DNA of 64,000 nt, taken from the NCBI RefSeq assembly GCF_051307055.1, contig NZ_CP149994.1:1240001-1304000 (forward strand), given 5' to 3'. Positions 1-7,819 of this stretch are shown here, one piece after another. Positions within the stretch are counted from its first letter, which is position 1. Each line of letters starts with the position of its first letter. Made by a program: the position numbers and the translations under genes. Origin of the DNA: Dryocola sp051307055 (GTDB lineage: Bacteria; Pseudomonadota; Gammaproteobacteria; Enterobacterales; Enterobacteriaceae). The notes beneath the pieces were generated by a model. It saw nothing but the letters and a program-made list of their open reading frames with translations, was not told where the DNA came from and made no database searches.

Positions 1-273
1 TACATCGGTCTGTTTGGTACGGTATGGGGGATTATGCACGCCTTTATCGCCCTGGGTGCGGTAAAACAGGCGACGTTGCAGATGGTGGCGCCGGGCATCG
101 CAGAAGCATTGATTGCCACCGCGATTGGTCTGTTTGCCGCCATCCCAGCGGTAATGGCGTACAACCGTCTGAACCAGCGCGTGAACAAACTGGAATTGAA
201 TTACGACAACTTTATGGAAGAGTTCACAGCTATTCTGCACCGTCAGGCTTTTACCAGCAGCGATAAGCAGTAA
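1..273 (+). CDS. tolQ: TolQ, C-terminal part (gene cut by window start)
   Basis: Frame 1 is open from the first base to TAA at 271-273, so only about the last 90 residues are present. TolQ is the inner-membrane proton-channel subunit of the Tol-Pal complex, related to ExbB and MotA; with TolR it energises TolA. The fragment holds the last two membrane helices (FGTVWGIMHAF region, then IATAIGLFAAIPAVMAYNRL) and the cytoplasmic tail. The gene is followed after 10 bases by tolR, so they are cotranscribed. Identification rests on close similarity to the E. coli C-terminus and on gene order. Confidence 0.96.
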   Translation, partial: YIGLFGTVWGIMHAFIALGAVKQATLQMVAPGIAEALIATAIGLFAAIPAVMAYNRLNQRVNKLELNYDNFMEEFTAILHRQAFTSSDKQ

Positions 274-283
274 GGGGTAAGTC

Positions 284-709
284 ATGGCCAGACGTACACG
301 CGGTCGTCGTGAACTAAAGTCAGAAATTAACATCGTGCCTCTGCTGGACGTGCTGCTGGTGCTGCTGCTGATCTTTATGGCCACGGCGCCCATCATCACC
401 CAGAGCGTTGAGGTGGATCTGCCGGATGCGACAGATTCACAAACGGTAAGCAGTAACGATGAGCCTCCGGTCATTATCGAAGTGTCCGGAGTGGGGCAGT
501 ACAGCGTGGTGGTGGAAAAAGATCGTATGGAACAGTTGCCGTCCGAACAGGTTGTTGCTGAAGCCCAGCGCCGCCTGCAGGCCAATCCTAAAACGGTCTT
601 TTTGATCGGTGGTGCGAAAGATGTCCCCTATGAGGAGATCATTAAGGCACTCAACCTGCTGCACAGCGCAGGGGTGAAATCCGTCGGTCTGATGACGCAG
701 CCAATCTGA
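284..709 (+). CDS. tolR: TolR, Tol-Pal proton-channel subunit
   Basis: 141 aa against 142 in E. coli. There is a short basic cytoplasmic tail, one membrane helix (about residues 18-38, LLDVLLVLLLIFMATAPI) carrying the conserved Asp22 thought to take part in proton passage, and a periplasmic ExbD/TolR domain ending in LMTQPI. It works with TolQ to convert proton-motive force into TolA movement during outer-membrane constriction. ATG at 284 follows GGGGTAAGTC, an acceptable ribosome site. tolQ ends 10 bases upstream and tolA starts 28 bases downstream. Confidence 0.97.
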   Translation: MARRTRGRRELKSEINIVPLLDVLLVLLLIFMATAPIITQSVEVDLPDATDSQTVSSNDEPPVIIEVSGVGQYSVVVEKDRMEQLPSEQVVAEAQRRLQANPKTVFLIGGAKDVPYEEIIKALNLLHSAGVKSVGLMTQPI

Positions 710-737
710 TCCATCTCGCTATATTTGGGAACTGATA

Positions 738-2027
738 GTGTCAAAGGCAACCACAGAAAACGATAAGCTCAAGCGCGCGATAATCGTCTCGGTGATCCTG
801 CATATCATCTTGATTGCGATCCTGATTTGGAGTTCGTTCGATGAGCACATAGACGCCAGCGCGGGCGGCGGTGGTGGATCGTCCATTGACGCGGTCATGG
901 TCGATCCGGGTGCCGTGGTGCAACAGTACAATCGCCAGCAGAATCAGCAGGCGAGCAGCAAGCGAGCGGCGGAGCAGCGCGAAAAGCAGGCGCAGCAGCA
1001 GGCGGAAGAGCTGCAGGAAAAACAGGCCGCTGAACAACAGCGACTGAAAGCCCTGGAGAAGGAGCGTCTGGAAGCGCAGGAGCAGGCGAAGCAGCAAGCC
1101 GAGCAGCAGGAACAGGCTCAGGAAGCGGCCAAAGAAGCGCAGGAACAGCAGAAACAGGCCGAGGCGGCAGCGGCGAAAGCCAAAGCAGAGGCTAAAGCTC
1201 AGGCTGACGCTCAGGCGAAGGCGGCGGAAGAGGCGGCGAAGAAGGCCGCAGCGGATGCCCAGAAGAAAGCCGCTGAAGAAGCTGCGTCAAAAGCGGCTGA
1301 CGCCCAGAAAAAAGCGGCTGCTGAAGCCGCAGCGGCGGCGAAGAAAGCTCAGCAGGACGCCGAGAAAAAAGCCGCGGATGCAGCGGCGAAGAAAGCTCAG
1401 CAGGACGCCGAGAAAAAAGCCGCGGATGCAGCGGCGAAAAAGGCTCAGCAGGATGCCGAGAAGAAAGCAGCCGCCGAGGCAGCCAAAAAAGAAGCGGCTG
1501 AAAAAGCCGCCTCAGAAAAAGCCGCCGCCGATAAGGCTGCTGCTGCAAAAGCTGCCGCAGATAAAAAAGCGGCGGCGGATGCTAAGAAAAAGGCTGCAGC
1601 AGCGAAAGCCGCTGCCGATAAAGCCGCAGCAGAGGGCGTTGACGATCTGTTTGGCGACCTGAGCTCAGGTAAGAATGCACCGAAAACCGGCGGCGGAGCG
1701 AAAGGAGATAGCGCAGCCGCGGCCGGGAAAGGGAATAATAAAAATAATGGCGCTTCTGGTGCCGATATCAGCGGTTACGCGGGACAGCTCAAAGCAGCAA
1801 TTGGGAGCAAGTTTTATCAGGACCCTGCCTTTAACGGCAAGATCTGCTCGTTGCGTATAAAACTGGCTCCTGATGGTTTACTGCTTGATATCAAATCAGA
1901 AGGTGGCGACCCGGCTCTTTGTCAGGCGGCCATTGCGGCAGCGCGTCTGGCGAAAATTCCAAAGCCGCCAAGCCAGGACGTTTATGAAGTTTTCAAAAAC
2001 GCGCCTATCGTCTTTAAGCCCCAGTAA
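738..2027 (+). CDS. tolA: TolA, envelope-spanning Tol-Pal protein
   Basis: 429 aa (E. coli 421). Domain I is a membrane anchor (about residues 13-34). Domain II is a very long Ala/Lys/Glu/Gln-rich helix (about 70-300) that spans the periplasm. Domain III (about 335-429) is the globular C-terminus that contacts TolB, Pal, phage g3p and colicins. Domain II contains a 16-residue block (AAKKAQQDAEKKAADA) in tandem, the first two copies identical at DNA level (48-bp period from 1335). The protein links TolQR to TolB-Pal. Start chosen at the ATG matching the MSKAT-type N-terminus. Confidence 0.97.
   Translation: MSKATTENDKLKRAIIVSVILHIILIAILIWSSFDEHIDASAGGGGGSSIDAVMVDPGAVVQQYNRQQNQQASSKRAAEQREKQAQQQAEELQEKQAAEQQRLKALEKERLEAQEQAKQQAEQQEQAQEAAKEAQEQQKQAEAAAAKAKAEAKAQADAQAKAAEEAAKKAAADAQKKAAEEAASKAADAQKKAAAEAAAAAKKAQQDAEKKAADAAAKKAQQDAEKKAADAAAKKAQQDAEKKAAAEAAKKEAAEKAASEKAAADKAAAAKAAADKKAAADAKKKAAAAKAAADKAAAEGVDDLFGDLSSGKNAPKTGGGAKGDSAAAAGKGNNKNNGASGADISGYAGQLKAAIGSKFYQDPAFNGKICSLRIKLAPDGLLLDIKSEGGDPALCQAAIAAARLAKIPKPPSQDVYEVFKNAPIVFKPQ
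1335..1478. repeat. 48-bp in-frame tandem repeat in tolA domain II
   Basis: Units begin at 1335, 1383 and 1431. Units 1 and 2 are identical over 48 bases; unit 3 encodes almost the same residues but carries synonymous changes (AAG/AAA, GAC/GAT). Each unit encodes 16 residues of the TolA helix, so copy-number change would keep frame and alter only helix length. Confidence 0.9.
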
Positions 2028-2155
2028 AAATTTCCTGACAAAATCAGGGAAAACTTACCAGGCTTAGTCACGGGGTATTGGTAGTTTTGGGTATTTGGGT
2101 TTGTTAACATTCTGCTAAATTATCGTGGGCTTTGCGCCTGGATAAGGGAGATATG

Positions 2156-3448
2156 ATGAAGCAGGCATTTCGAGTAGCATTAAGTTTCTTGATGCTGTGG
2201 GCAGCGGTGCTGCACGCAGAGGTTCGTATTGAAATCACGCAGGGTGTGGATACAGCACGTCCAATTGGAGTGGCGCCGTTTAAATGGGCAGGCCCGGGCG
2301 CGGCGCCTGAAGACGTCGGCGGCATTGTTGCGGCTGACTTGCGTAACAGCGGTAAATTCAATCCGCTGGACAGATCCCGTCTACCGCAGCAGCCTGGCTC
2401 CGCCCAGGAAGTGCAGCCAGCGGCCTGGACCGCGTTGGGTATCGACGCCGTTGTTGTAGGCCAGGTGACGCCTAACGGCGATGGCAGCTATACCGTTGCT
2501 TACCAGCTGGTGGACACCTCTGGCGCGCCGGGTACAGTTCTGGCACAGAACTCCTACAAGGTGAATAAACAGTGGCTCCGCTATGCCGGCCATACCGCAA
2601 GCGACGAAGTATTTGAGAAGCTGACCGGTATTAAAGGCGCGTTCCGTACTCGTATCGCCTACGTTGTGCAGACCAACGGCGGCCAGTTCCCGTATGAACT
2701 GCGCGTTTCCGATTACGATGGCTACAACCAGTTTGTGGTTCACCGTTCTCCGCAGCCGCTGATGTCTCCGGCCTGGTCTCCTGACGGCAGCAAAGTCGCC
2801 TATGTGACTTTCGAAAGCGGTCGTTCTGCTCTGGTTATTCAGACTCTCGCCAACGGCGCCGTGCGTCAGGTGGCTTCTTTCCCACGTCACAACGGTGCGC
2901 CTTCGTTCTCTCCGGACGGCAGCAAACTGGCCTTCGCGCTGTCTAAATCCGGCAGCCTGAATCTTTACGTGATGGATATCGGTTCGGGGCAAATTCGCCA
3001 GATTACCGATGGCCGCAGCAACAACACTGAACCAACCTGGTTCCCGGACAGCCAGAATCTGGCCTATACCTCTGACCAGGCCGGTCGTCCGCAGATTTAT
3101 AAAATAAATATCAACGGCGGTGCTCCGCAGCGTCTGTCCTGGGAAGGTAACCAGAACCAGAACGCTGATGTAAGCGCTGACGGCAAGTTTATGGTAATGG
3201 TGAGCTCCGCAGGCGGTCAGCAACACATTGCCAAACAGGATCTGGTAGCGGGTGGCGTACAAACTTTATCGTCAACGTTCCTGGATGAAACGCCAAGTCT
3301 GGCACCTAACGGCACTATGGTAATCTACAGCTCTTCTCAGGGGATGGGATCCGTGCTGAATCTGGTCTCAACAGATGGGCGTTTCAAAGCGCGTCTTCCG
3401 GCAACCGATGGTCAGGTTAAATCGCCTGCCTGGTCGCCGTATCTGTGA
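2156..3448 (+). CDS. tolB: TolB, periplasmic beta-propeller of Tol-Pal
   Basis: 430 aa from ATG 2156, the same length as E. coli TolB. A signal peptide (MKQAFRVALSFLMLWAAVLHA) is followed by an N-terminal mixed domain and a six-bladed propeller with repeated SPDGSK/PDSQ blade motifs; the C-terminus is SPAWSPYL. TolB binds Pal and TolA in the periplasm. In-frame starts TTG 2132 and ATG 2153 exist, but AAGGGAG at 2144-2150 is best spaced for ATG 2156, which also matches the family N-terminus. Pal follows after 26 bases. Confidence 0.97.
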   Translation: MKQAFRVALSFLMLWAAVLHAEVRIEITQGVDTARPIGVAPFKWAGPGAAPEDVGGIVAADLRNSGKFNPLDRSRLPQQPGSAQEVQPAAWTALGIDAVVVGQVTPNGDGSYTVAYQLVDTSGAPGTVLAQNSYKVNKQWLRYAGHTASDEVFEKLTGIKGAFRTRIAYVVQTNGGQFPYELRVSDYDGYNQFVVHRSPQPLMSPAWSPDGSKVAYVTFESGRSALVIQTLANGAVRQVASFPRHNGAPSFSPDGSKLAFALSKSGSLNLYVMDIGSGQIRQITDGRSNNTEPTWFPDSQNLAYTSDQAGRPQIYKININGGAPQRLSWEGNQNQNADVSADGKFMVMVSSAGGQQHIAKQDLVAGGVQTLSSTFLDETPSLAPNGTMVIYSSSQGMGSVLNLVSTDGRFKARLPATDGQVKSPAWSPYL

Positions 3449-3474
3449 TAATAAAATATTAAAGGATCAAAGAA

Positions 3475-3993
3475 ATGCAACTGAACAAAGTGCTGAAAGG
3501 GCTGATGATTGCTCTGCCTGTTATGGCTATCGCGGCATGTTCTTCTAACAAGAACGCCAGCAATGACGGCAGCGAAGGCATGCTGGGTGCTGGCACTGGC
3601 ATGGACGCTAACGGACAAGGCAATATGTCTTCCGAAGAGCAGGCTCGTCTGCAGATGCAGCAGCTGCAGCAGAACAACATCGTCTACTTCGGTCTGGACA
3701 AATATGATGTTTCTTCTGAATTTGCTGCAATGCTGGATGCACACGCAAACTTCCTGCGTAGCAACCCGTCTTACAAAGTAACCGTAGAAGGTCATGCGGA
3801 CGAACGCGGTACCCCGGAATACAACATCTCCCTGGGTGAACGTCGTGCTAACGCCGTTAAGATGTATCTGCAGGGTAAAGGCGTTTCTGCAGACCAGATC
3901 TCCATCGTTTCTTACGGTAAAGAAAAACCTGCAGTACTGGGTCATGACGAAGCGGCTTACGCTAAAAACCGTCGTGCCGTACTGGTTTACTAA
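3475..3993 (+). CDS. pal: Pal, peptidoglycan-associated outer-membrane lipoprotein
   Basis: 172 aa (E. coli 173). The lipoprotein signal ends in a lipobox with Cys22 (MAIAAC). The OmpA-like domain (about 65-172) contains the peptidoglycan-binding stretch GHADERGTPEYN. Pal tethers the outer membrane to peptidoglycan and recycles through TolB/TolA at the septum. GGATC upstream (AAAGGATCAAAGAAATG) serves as ribosome site. cpoB begins 9 bases downstream. Confidence 0.98.
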   Translation: MQLNKVLKGLMIALPVMAIAACSSNKNASNDGSEGMLGAGTGMDANGQGNMSSEEQARLQMQQLQQNNIVYFGLDKYDVSSEFAAMLDAHANFLRSNPSYKVTVEGHADERGTPEYNISLGERRANAVKMYLQGKGVSADQISIVSYGKEKPAVLGHDEAAYAKNRRAVLVY

Positions 3994-4002
3994 GAGAATT
4001 GC

Positions 4003-4797
4003 ATGAGCAGTAACTTCAGACATCACTTGTTGAGTCTGTCGTTACTGGTTGGCATAGCGGCCCCCTGGGCCGCTTTTGCTCAGGCGCCAATCAGTAGTGT
4101 CGGCTCAGGCTCGGTCGAAGACCGCGTCACCCAACTCGAGCGTATTTCTAACGCTCACAGTCAGCTTTTAACTCAACTCCAGCAACAGCTCTCCGATAAC
4201 CAAAGGGATATTGATTCTCTGCGCGGACAGATTCAGGAAAACCAGTATCAGCTCAATCAGGTTGTGGAGCGTCAGAAGCAAATTCTGTTGCAGATAGATG
4301 GCCTCAGCAACGGCGGGGCGGCGGCAGGAGCAGCTGGCGGTAACGATCAGGGCGCGGCAACGCCAGCGCCTGACGCGGGTGCCTCTACAAACGCACCGGC
4401 GGCAAGCACGCCTGTACAGGGCGGAGATGCAAACAGCGATTACAATGCGGCAATCGCGCTGGTGCAGGACAAATCTCGCCAGGATGAAGCGCTGGCCGCG
4501 TTTCAGAGCTTTGTGAAAAAATACCCGGATTCAACTTACCAGCCTAATGCGAACTACTGGCTTGGGCAGTTGAATTACAACAAAGGGAAAAAAGACGACG
4601 CGGCGTTTTATTTTGCCTCCGTGGTGAAAAATTATCCCAAGTCGCCCAAAGCGCCGGACGCCATGTACAAGGTGGGTTTGATCATGCAGGACAAAGGCGA
4701 CACCGCGAAAGCGAAGGCCGTCTATCAACAGGTGATCAAACAGTTTCCCAATACCGATGGCGCAAAACAGGCGCAGAAGCGTCTGAATGCGATGTAA
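4003..4797 (+). CDS. cpoB: CpoB (YbgF), periplasmic coordinator of Tol and PBP1b
   Basis: 264 aa (E. coli 263). A cleavable signal peptide (cut after AFA, about residue 26) is followed by an N-terminal trimerising coiled coil (about 38-100, repeated QLQQQLSDN/QLNQVVERQ heptads), an Ala/Gly/Pro linker of low complexity (about 105-145) and C-terminal TPR repeats (about 147-264). CpoB binds TolA and tunes PBP1b during division. It is the last gene of the tol-pal operon. The linker differs in composition from E. coli, as expected for an unconstrained spacer. Confidence 0.96.
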   Translation: MSSNFRHHLLSLSLLVGIAAPWAAFAQAPISSVGSGSVEDRVTQLERISNAHSQLLTQLQQQLSDNQRDIDSLRGQIQENQYQLNQVVERQKQILLQIDGLSNGGAAAGAAGGNDQGAATPAPDAGASTNAPAASTPVQGGDANSDYNAAIALVQDKSRQDEALAAFQSFVKKYPDSTYQPNANYWLGQLNYNKGKKDDAAFYFASVVKNYPKSPKAPDAMYKVGLIMQDKGDTAKAKAVYQQVIKQFPNTDGAKQAQKRLNAM

Positions 4798-4883
4798 TGC
4801 TTGCGGCCTGACCAGATAACGCTGTTTTTCTGGTCTTGCCGCGCGATTACTAAGCAGTTAAGCGATCTGTGTCAAAATTCTTG

Positions 4884-4918
4884 TTGCGTCAAAATCTTAA
4901 TTCAGTAATATATGCCGC
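4884..4918 (+). promoter_or_regulatory. Putative promoter of the tRNA-Lys operon
   Basis: TTGCGT at 4884-4889 and TAATAT at 4906-4911 are separated by 16 bases. A GC-rich discriminator (GCCGCCG) follows, typical of stringently controlled stable-RNA promoters. The first tRNA begins 44 bases after the expected start site. Confidence 0.6.
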
Positions 4919-4961
4919 CGTTGCCGGGGGATAAGTAGCTAACCGGCAGCGACACGAAAAT

Positions 4962-5037
4962 GGGTCGTTAGCTCAGTTGGTAGAGCAGTTGACTTTTAAT
5001 CAATTGGTCGCAGGTTCGAATCCTGCACGACCCACCA
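4962..5037 (+). tRNA. tRNA-Lys(UUU), copy 1
   Basis: 76 nt including encoded CCA. The acceptor stem is GGGTCGT/ACGACCC, the anticodon loop CTTTTAA gives anticodon UUU, and the T arm is GCAGGTTCGAATCCTGC. Sequence matches enteric tRNA-Lys; the position after cpoB corresponds to the lysT-valT cluster of E. coli, but no tRNA-Val is present here. Confidence 0.98.
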
Positions 5038-5066
5038 ATTTTCGCTGTGATAAGAAGTTTGTGAAG

Positions 5067-5173
5067 CGTGAAGGGTTTGAACCTGCAGCAGGTTCGGGTT
5101 GAGCGAAAGCGAAACAGCGTTGCACGGCAACGACCCGAAGGGTGAGGCCACAGGCCGAATCATCCTGCACAAC
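5067..5173 (+). repeat. tRNA-Lys spacer repeat, copy 1 (degenerate 3' end)
   Basis: First of four copies of a unit of about 110 bases following the tRNA genes. It contains a near-perfect inverted repeat around ACCTGC/GCAGGT, a GCGAAAGC mini-hairpin, CGTTGC-ACG-GCAACG, and GGCC-ACA-GGCC. In the other copies the unit ends with the last bases of tRNA-Lys including CCA; here that end has decayed to CACAACCT. Confidence 0.85.
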
Positions 5174-5223
5174 CTATCAAATTTCGATATCACATGTTGT
5201 AGCAGAGTGCATTACCGCATAGC

Positions 5224-5299
5224 GGGTCGTTAGCTCAGTTGGTAGAGCAGTTGACTTTTAATCAATTGGTCGCAGGTTCGAATCCTGCACGACCCACCA
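5224..5299 (+). tRNA. tRNA-Lys(UUU), copy 2
   Basis: Identical to copy 1 over all 76 bases, including the encoded CCA end. It shares the AGCGGGTCG upstream junction with copy 3 and lies in the same transcription unit. Confidence 0.98.
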
Positions 5300-5325
5300 T
5301 CTTTTGATGAATGCAGTAGGTAAAT

Positions 5326-5438
5326 CGTAAAGGGTTCGAACCTGCAGCAGGTTCGGGTTAAGCGAAAGCGAAACAGCGTTGCACGGCAACGACCCGAAGG
5401 GTGAGGCCGCAGGCCGAATCATCCTGCACGACCCACCA
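5326..5438 (+). repeat. tRNA-Lys spacer repeat, copy 2
   Basis: Same unit as copy 1, but complete. It starts just after the trailer of tRNA copy 2 with AAAGGGTTCGAACCTGC and ends CATCCTGCACGACCCACCA at 5438, a copy of the tRNA-Lys 3' end. One base differs in the stem region (GGTTAAGCG for GGTTGAGCG). Confidence 0.88.
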
Positions 5439-5482
5439 TCTTTTGATGAATGCCTCTTTGAAACAAGCAGTATCCGCACAGC

Positions 5483-5558
5483 GGGTCGTTAGCTCAGTTG
5501 GTAGAGCAGTTGACTTTTAATCAATTGGTCGCAGGTTCGAATCCTGCACGACCCACCA
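5483..5558 (+). tRNA. tRNA-Lys(UUU), copy 3
   Basis: Identical to copies 1 and 2. It is the last intact tRNA of the operon and is followed by two spacer repeats without a further tRNA between them. Confidence 0.98.
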
Positions 5559-5586
5559 TCTTTCAGATGAAATGCAATAAATAAAT

Positions 5587-5699
5587 CGTGAAGGGTTCGA
5601 ACCTGCAGCAGGTTCGGGTTGAGCGAAAGCGAAACAGCGTTGCACGGCAACGACCCGAAGGGTGAGGCCCCAGGCCGAATCATCCTGCACGACCCACCA
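5587..5699 (+). repeat. tRNA-Lys spacer repeat, copy 3
   Basis: Complete unit ending in the tRNA 3' sequence with CCA at 5699. It follows tRNA copy 3 directly after a short trailer (ATCTTTCAGATGAAATGCA) that recurs before copy 4. Confidence 0.88.
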
Positions 5700-5728
5700 T
5701 CTTTCAGATGAAATGCAGTAGGTAAAAC

Positions 5729-5841
5729 GTGAAGGGTTCGAACCTGCAGCAGGTTCGGGTTGAGCGAAAAGCGACACAGCGTTGCACGGCAACGACCCGA
5801 AGGGTGAGGCCACAGGCCGAATCATCCTGCACGACCCACCA
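5729..5841 (+). repeat. tRNA-Lys spacer repeat, copy 4
   Basis: Complete unit directly after copy 3 with no tRNA between, so the unit itself has been duplicated. It differs by an extra A in the GCGAAAAGCG segment. CCA at 5841 is followed within 10 bases by the operon terminator. Confidence 0.88.
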
Positions 5842-5850
5842 AATTCAGAC

Positions 5851-5880
5851 AAAAGCGCCTTACAGGCGCTTTTGTTGTTT
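5851..5880 (+). terminator. Rho-independent terminator of the tRNA-Lys operon
   Basis: Stem AAAAGCGCC (5851-5859) pairs with GGCGCTTTT (5865-5873), with loop TTACA and a T-rich tail TTGTTGTTT. Confidence 0.9.
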
Positions 5881-5927
5881 CCGAGCCTGCAAAATTCACA
5901 CGACAATCCCCCCATAATTCGCTATCT

Positions 5928-5945
5928 TGTTTAGCATATAAAACA
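5928..5945 (+). promoter_or_regulatory. Putative NadR operator upstream of nadA
   Basis: TGTTTA (5928-5933), six bases, then AAAACA (5940-5945): one mismatch from the NadR palindrome TGTTTA-N6-TAAACA that represses nadA-pnuC in enterics when NAD is plentiful. It lies about 75 bases before the nadA start. Confidence 0.65.
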
Positions 5946-6018
5946 ACGTGCGTGATTTATGCTCTGCGGATGCGTTAATTACGTCGATTTTGTTAAGTCA
6001 GCCAAACGAGAATGCAAT

Positions 6019-7080
6019 ATGAGCGTCATGTTCGAACCGGAAGCCGCCATTTATCCTTTCCCGCCGAAGCCGGTGCCGTTAAGCGTGGACGAAAAACAGT
6101 TCTATCGCGAAAAAATCAAGCGCTTACTCAAAGAGCGCAACGCGGTAATGGTGGCGCATTATTACACGGATCCCGAAATCCAGGCGCTGGCGGAAGAAAC
6201 CGGCGGCTGTATTTCTGACTCGCTTGAAATGGCGCGCTTCGGAGCAAACCATTCAGCTTCCACGCTGCTGGTGGCCGGCGTACGCTTCATGGGCGAAACG
6301 GCAAAAATTCTCAGCCCTGAGAAAACCATCCTGATGCCGACCCTGAACGCTGAATGTTCTCTGGATCTTGGCTGTCCGGTAGATGAGTTTACGGCCTTCT
6401 GCGACCAGCATCCCGACCGTACGGTCGTGGTCTATGCTAATACTTCAGCGGCGGTTAAAGCGCGCGCGGACTGGGTTGTCACCTCCAGCATTGCGGTGGA
6501 GCTAATCGAGCATCTTGATAGCCTCGGCGAAAAAATAATCTGGGCACCAGATCGTCATCTGGGCAGCTACGTGCAGAAACAAACCGGTGCGGACGTGCTG
6601 TGCTGGCAGGGGGCCTGCATTGTGCATGACGAATTTAAAACCCAGGCGCTGGCGCGCATGAAGACGCTATATCCAGATGCGGCGATACTGGTGCATCCGG
6701 AGTCGCCCCAGGCGGTGGTTGATATGGCTGACGCAGTCGGCTCAACCAGCCAGCTTATTGCCGCGGCAAAAACGTTACCTCATCGGCAGCTGATTGTGGC
6801 GACCGACCGGGGAATATTTTACAAAATGCAGCAGGCATGTCCGGATAAAGAGCTGCTGGAAGCGCCGACCGCAGGTGAAGGCGCAACGTGCCGAAGCTGC
6901 GCTCATTGTCCGTGGATGGCGATGAACGGCCTTCAAGCTATCGCTGAGGGCCTGGAGCGGGGCGGGGCGGCTCACGAGATTCACGTGGACGCCGCGTTGC
7001 GTGAGGGAGCTCTGGTGCCGCTTAACCGGATGTTAGATTTCGCCGCTGAACTACGCCGTTCAATAAAAGGCAACGCATAG
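6019..7080 (+). CDS. nadA: Quinolinate synthase NadA
   Basis: 353 aa from ATG 6019 (E. coli 347). NadA condenses iminoaspartate from NadB with dihydroxyacetone phosphate to quinolinate in de novo NAD synthesis and holds an oxygen-sensitive [4Fe-4S] cluster. Conserved cysteines are visible in AECSLDLGC, GACIVHDE and CRSCAHCPWM near the C-terminus. An in-frame upstream start (5959) is rejected because family proteins begin MSVMF. pnuC follows after 22 bases, so de novo synthesis and precursor uptake share an operon and probably the NadR site. Confidence 0.97.
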   Translation: MSVMFEPEAAIYPFPPKPVPLSVDEKQFYREKIKRLLKERNAVMVAHYYTDPEIQALAEETGGCISDSLEMARFGANHSASTLLVAGVRFMGETAKILSPEKTILMPTLNAECSLDLGCPVDEFTAFCDQHPDRTVVVYANTSAAVKARADWVVTSSIAVELIEHLDSLGEKIIWAPDRHLGSYVQKQTGADVLCWQGACIVHDEFKTQALARMKTLYPDAAILVHPESPQAVVDMADAVGSTSQLIAAAKTLPHRQLIVATDRGIFYKMQQACPDKELLEAPTAGEGATCRSCAHCPWMAMNGLQAIAEGLERGGAAHEIHVDAALREGALVPLNRMLDFAAELRRSIKGNA

Positions 7081-7102
7081 GACATTACGCTCAGGGGAAA
7101 AT

Positions 7103-7819
7103 ATGGATTTTTTTAGCACGCAAAACATTCTGGTTCACATACCGATCGGGGCCGGTGGCTACGATTTATCATGGATTGAGGCGGTAGGCACGATAGCCGG
7201 GCTGCTGTGCATCTGGCTTGCAAGCCTTGAGAAAATCAGCAATTACGCGTTTGGATTAATCAACGTCACGCTGTTTGCCGTTATCTTCTTCCAGATTCAG
7301 CTATATGCCAGCCTGCTGCTGCAGGTGTTCTTCTTCGCCGCCAATATTTATGGCTGGTACGCGTGGTCGCGACAGACCAGCGATAATGAGGCTGCGCTGC
7401 GCATACGCTGGCTGCCGCTACCTAAAGCGCTGGCCTGGCTTGCCGTCTGCGTGGGCGCGATTGGGCTGATGACCGTCTTTATCGATCCCGTTTTTGCTTA
7501 CCTGACCCGCATTGCCGTATCGGTGATGCAGGCGCTCGGCCTGAATGTCGCCATGCCGGAGCTACAGCCGGACGCTTTCCCGTTCTGGGATTCCTGCATG
7601 ATGGTGCTTTCTATCGTGGCGATGATTCTGATGACGCGTAAGTACGTCGAAAACTGGCTGTTGTGGGTGGCTATCAACGTTATCAGCGTCGTCATTTTTG
7701 CACGGCAAGGCGTTTATGCGATGTCGCTCGAATATCTGCTCCTGACGTTTATCGCCCTTAACGGCAGCCGCATGTGGATTAAAAGCGCGCGCGAGCGGGG
7801 TTCGCACGCGCTCTCCTGA
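7103..7819 (+). CDS. pnuC: Nicotinamide riboside transporter PnuC
   Basis: 238 aa (E. coli 239), a hydrophobic inner-membrane protein with about seven helices and the PnuC family signature around NIYGWYAW. It takes up nicotinamide riboside, trapped inside by NadR kinase. ATG 7103 is preceded by AGGGGAAAAT. Its TGA (7817-7819) abuts the stop of the convergent zitB with no bases between, so neither gene has a private terminator at this junction. Confidence 0.95.
   Translation: MDFFSTQNILVHIPIGAGGYDLSWIEAVGTIAGLLCIWLASLEKISNYAFGLINVTLFAVIFFQIQLYASLLLQVFFFAANIYGWYAWSRQTSDNEAALRIRWLPLPKALAWLAVCVGAIGLMTVFIDPVFAYLTRIAVSVMQALGLNVAMPELQPDAFPFWDSCMMVLSIVAMILMTRKYVENWLLWVAINVISVVIFARQGVYAMSLEYLLLTFIALNGSRMWIKSARERGSHALS

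Noticed and set aside
2381..3262. 293-aa minus-strand frame antisense to tolB.
   Set aside because: tolB is certain on the plus strand; the antisense frame is a codon-bias by-product.
4996..5915. Minus-strand frames of 64-132 aa across the tRNA-Lys cluster (ending WWVVQDSNLRPID and similar).
   Set aside because: They are antisense translations of tRNA-Lys and its spacer repeats; such spurious proteins are common in databases. No ribosome site, and the region is stable-RNA DNA.
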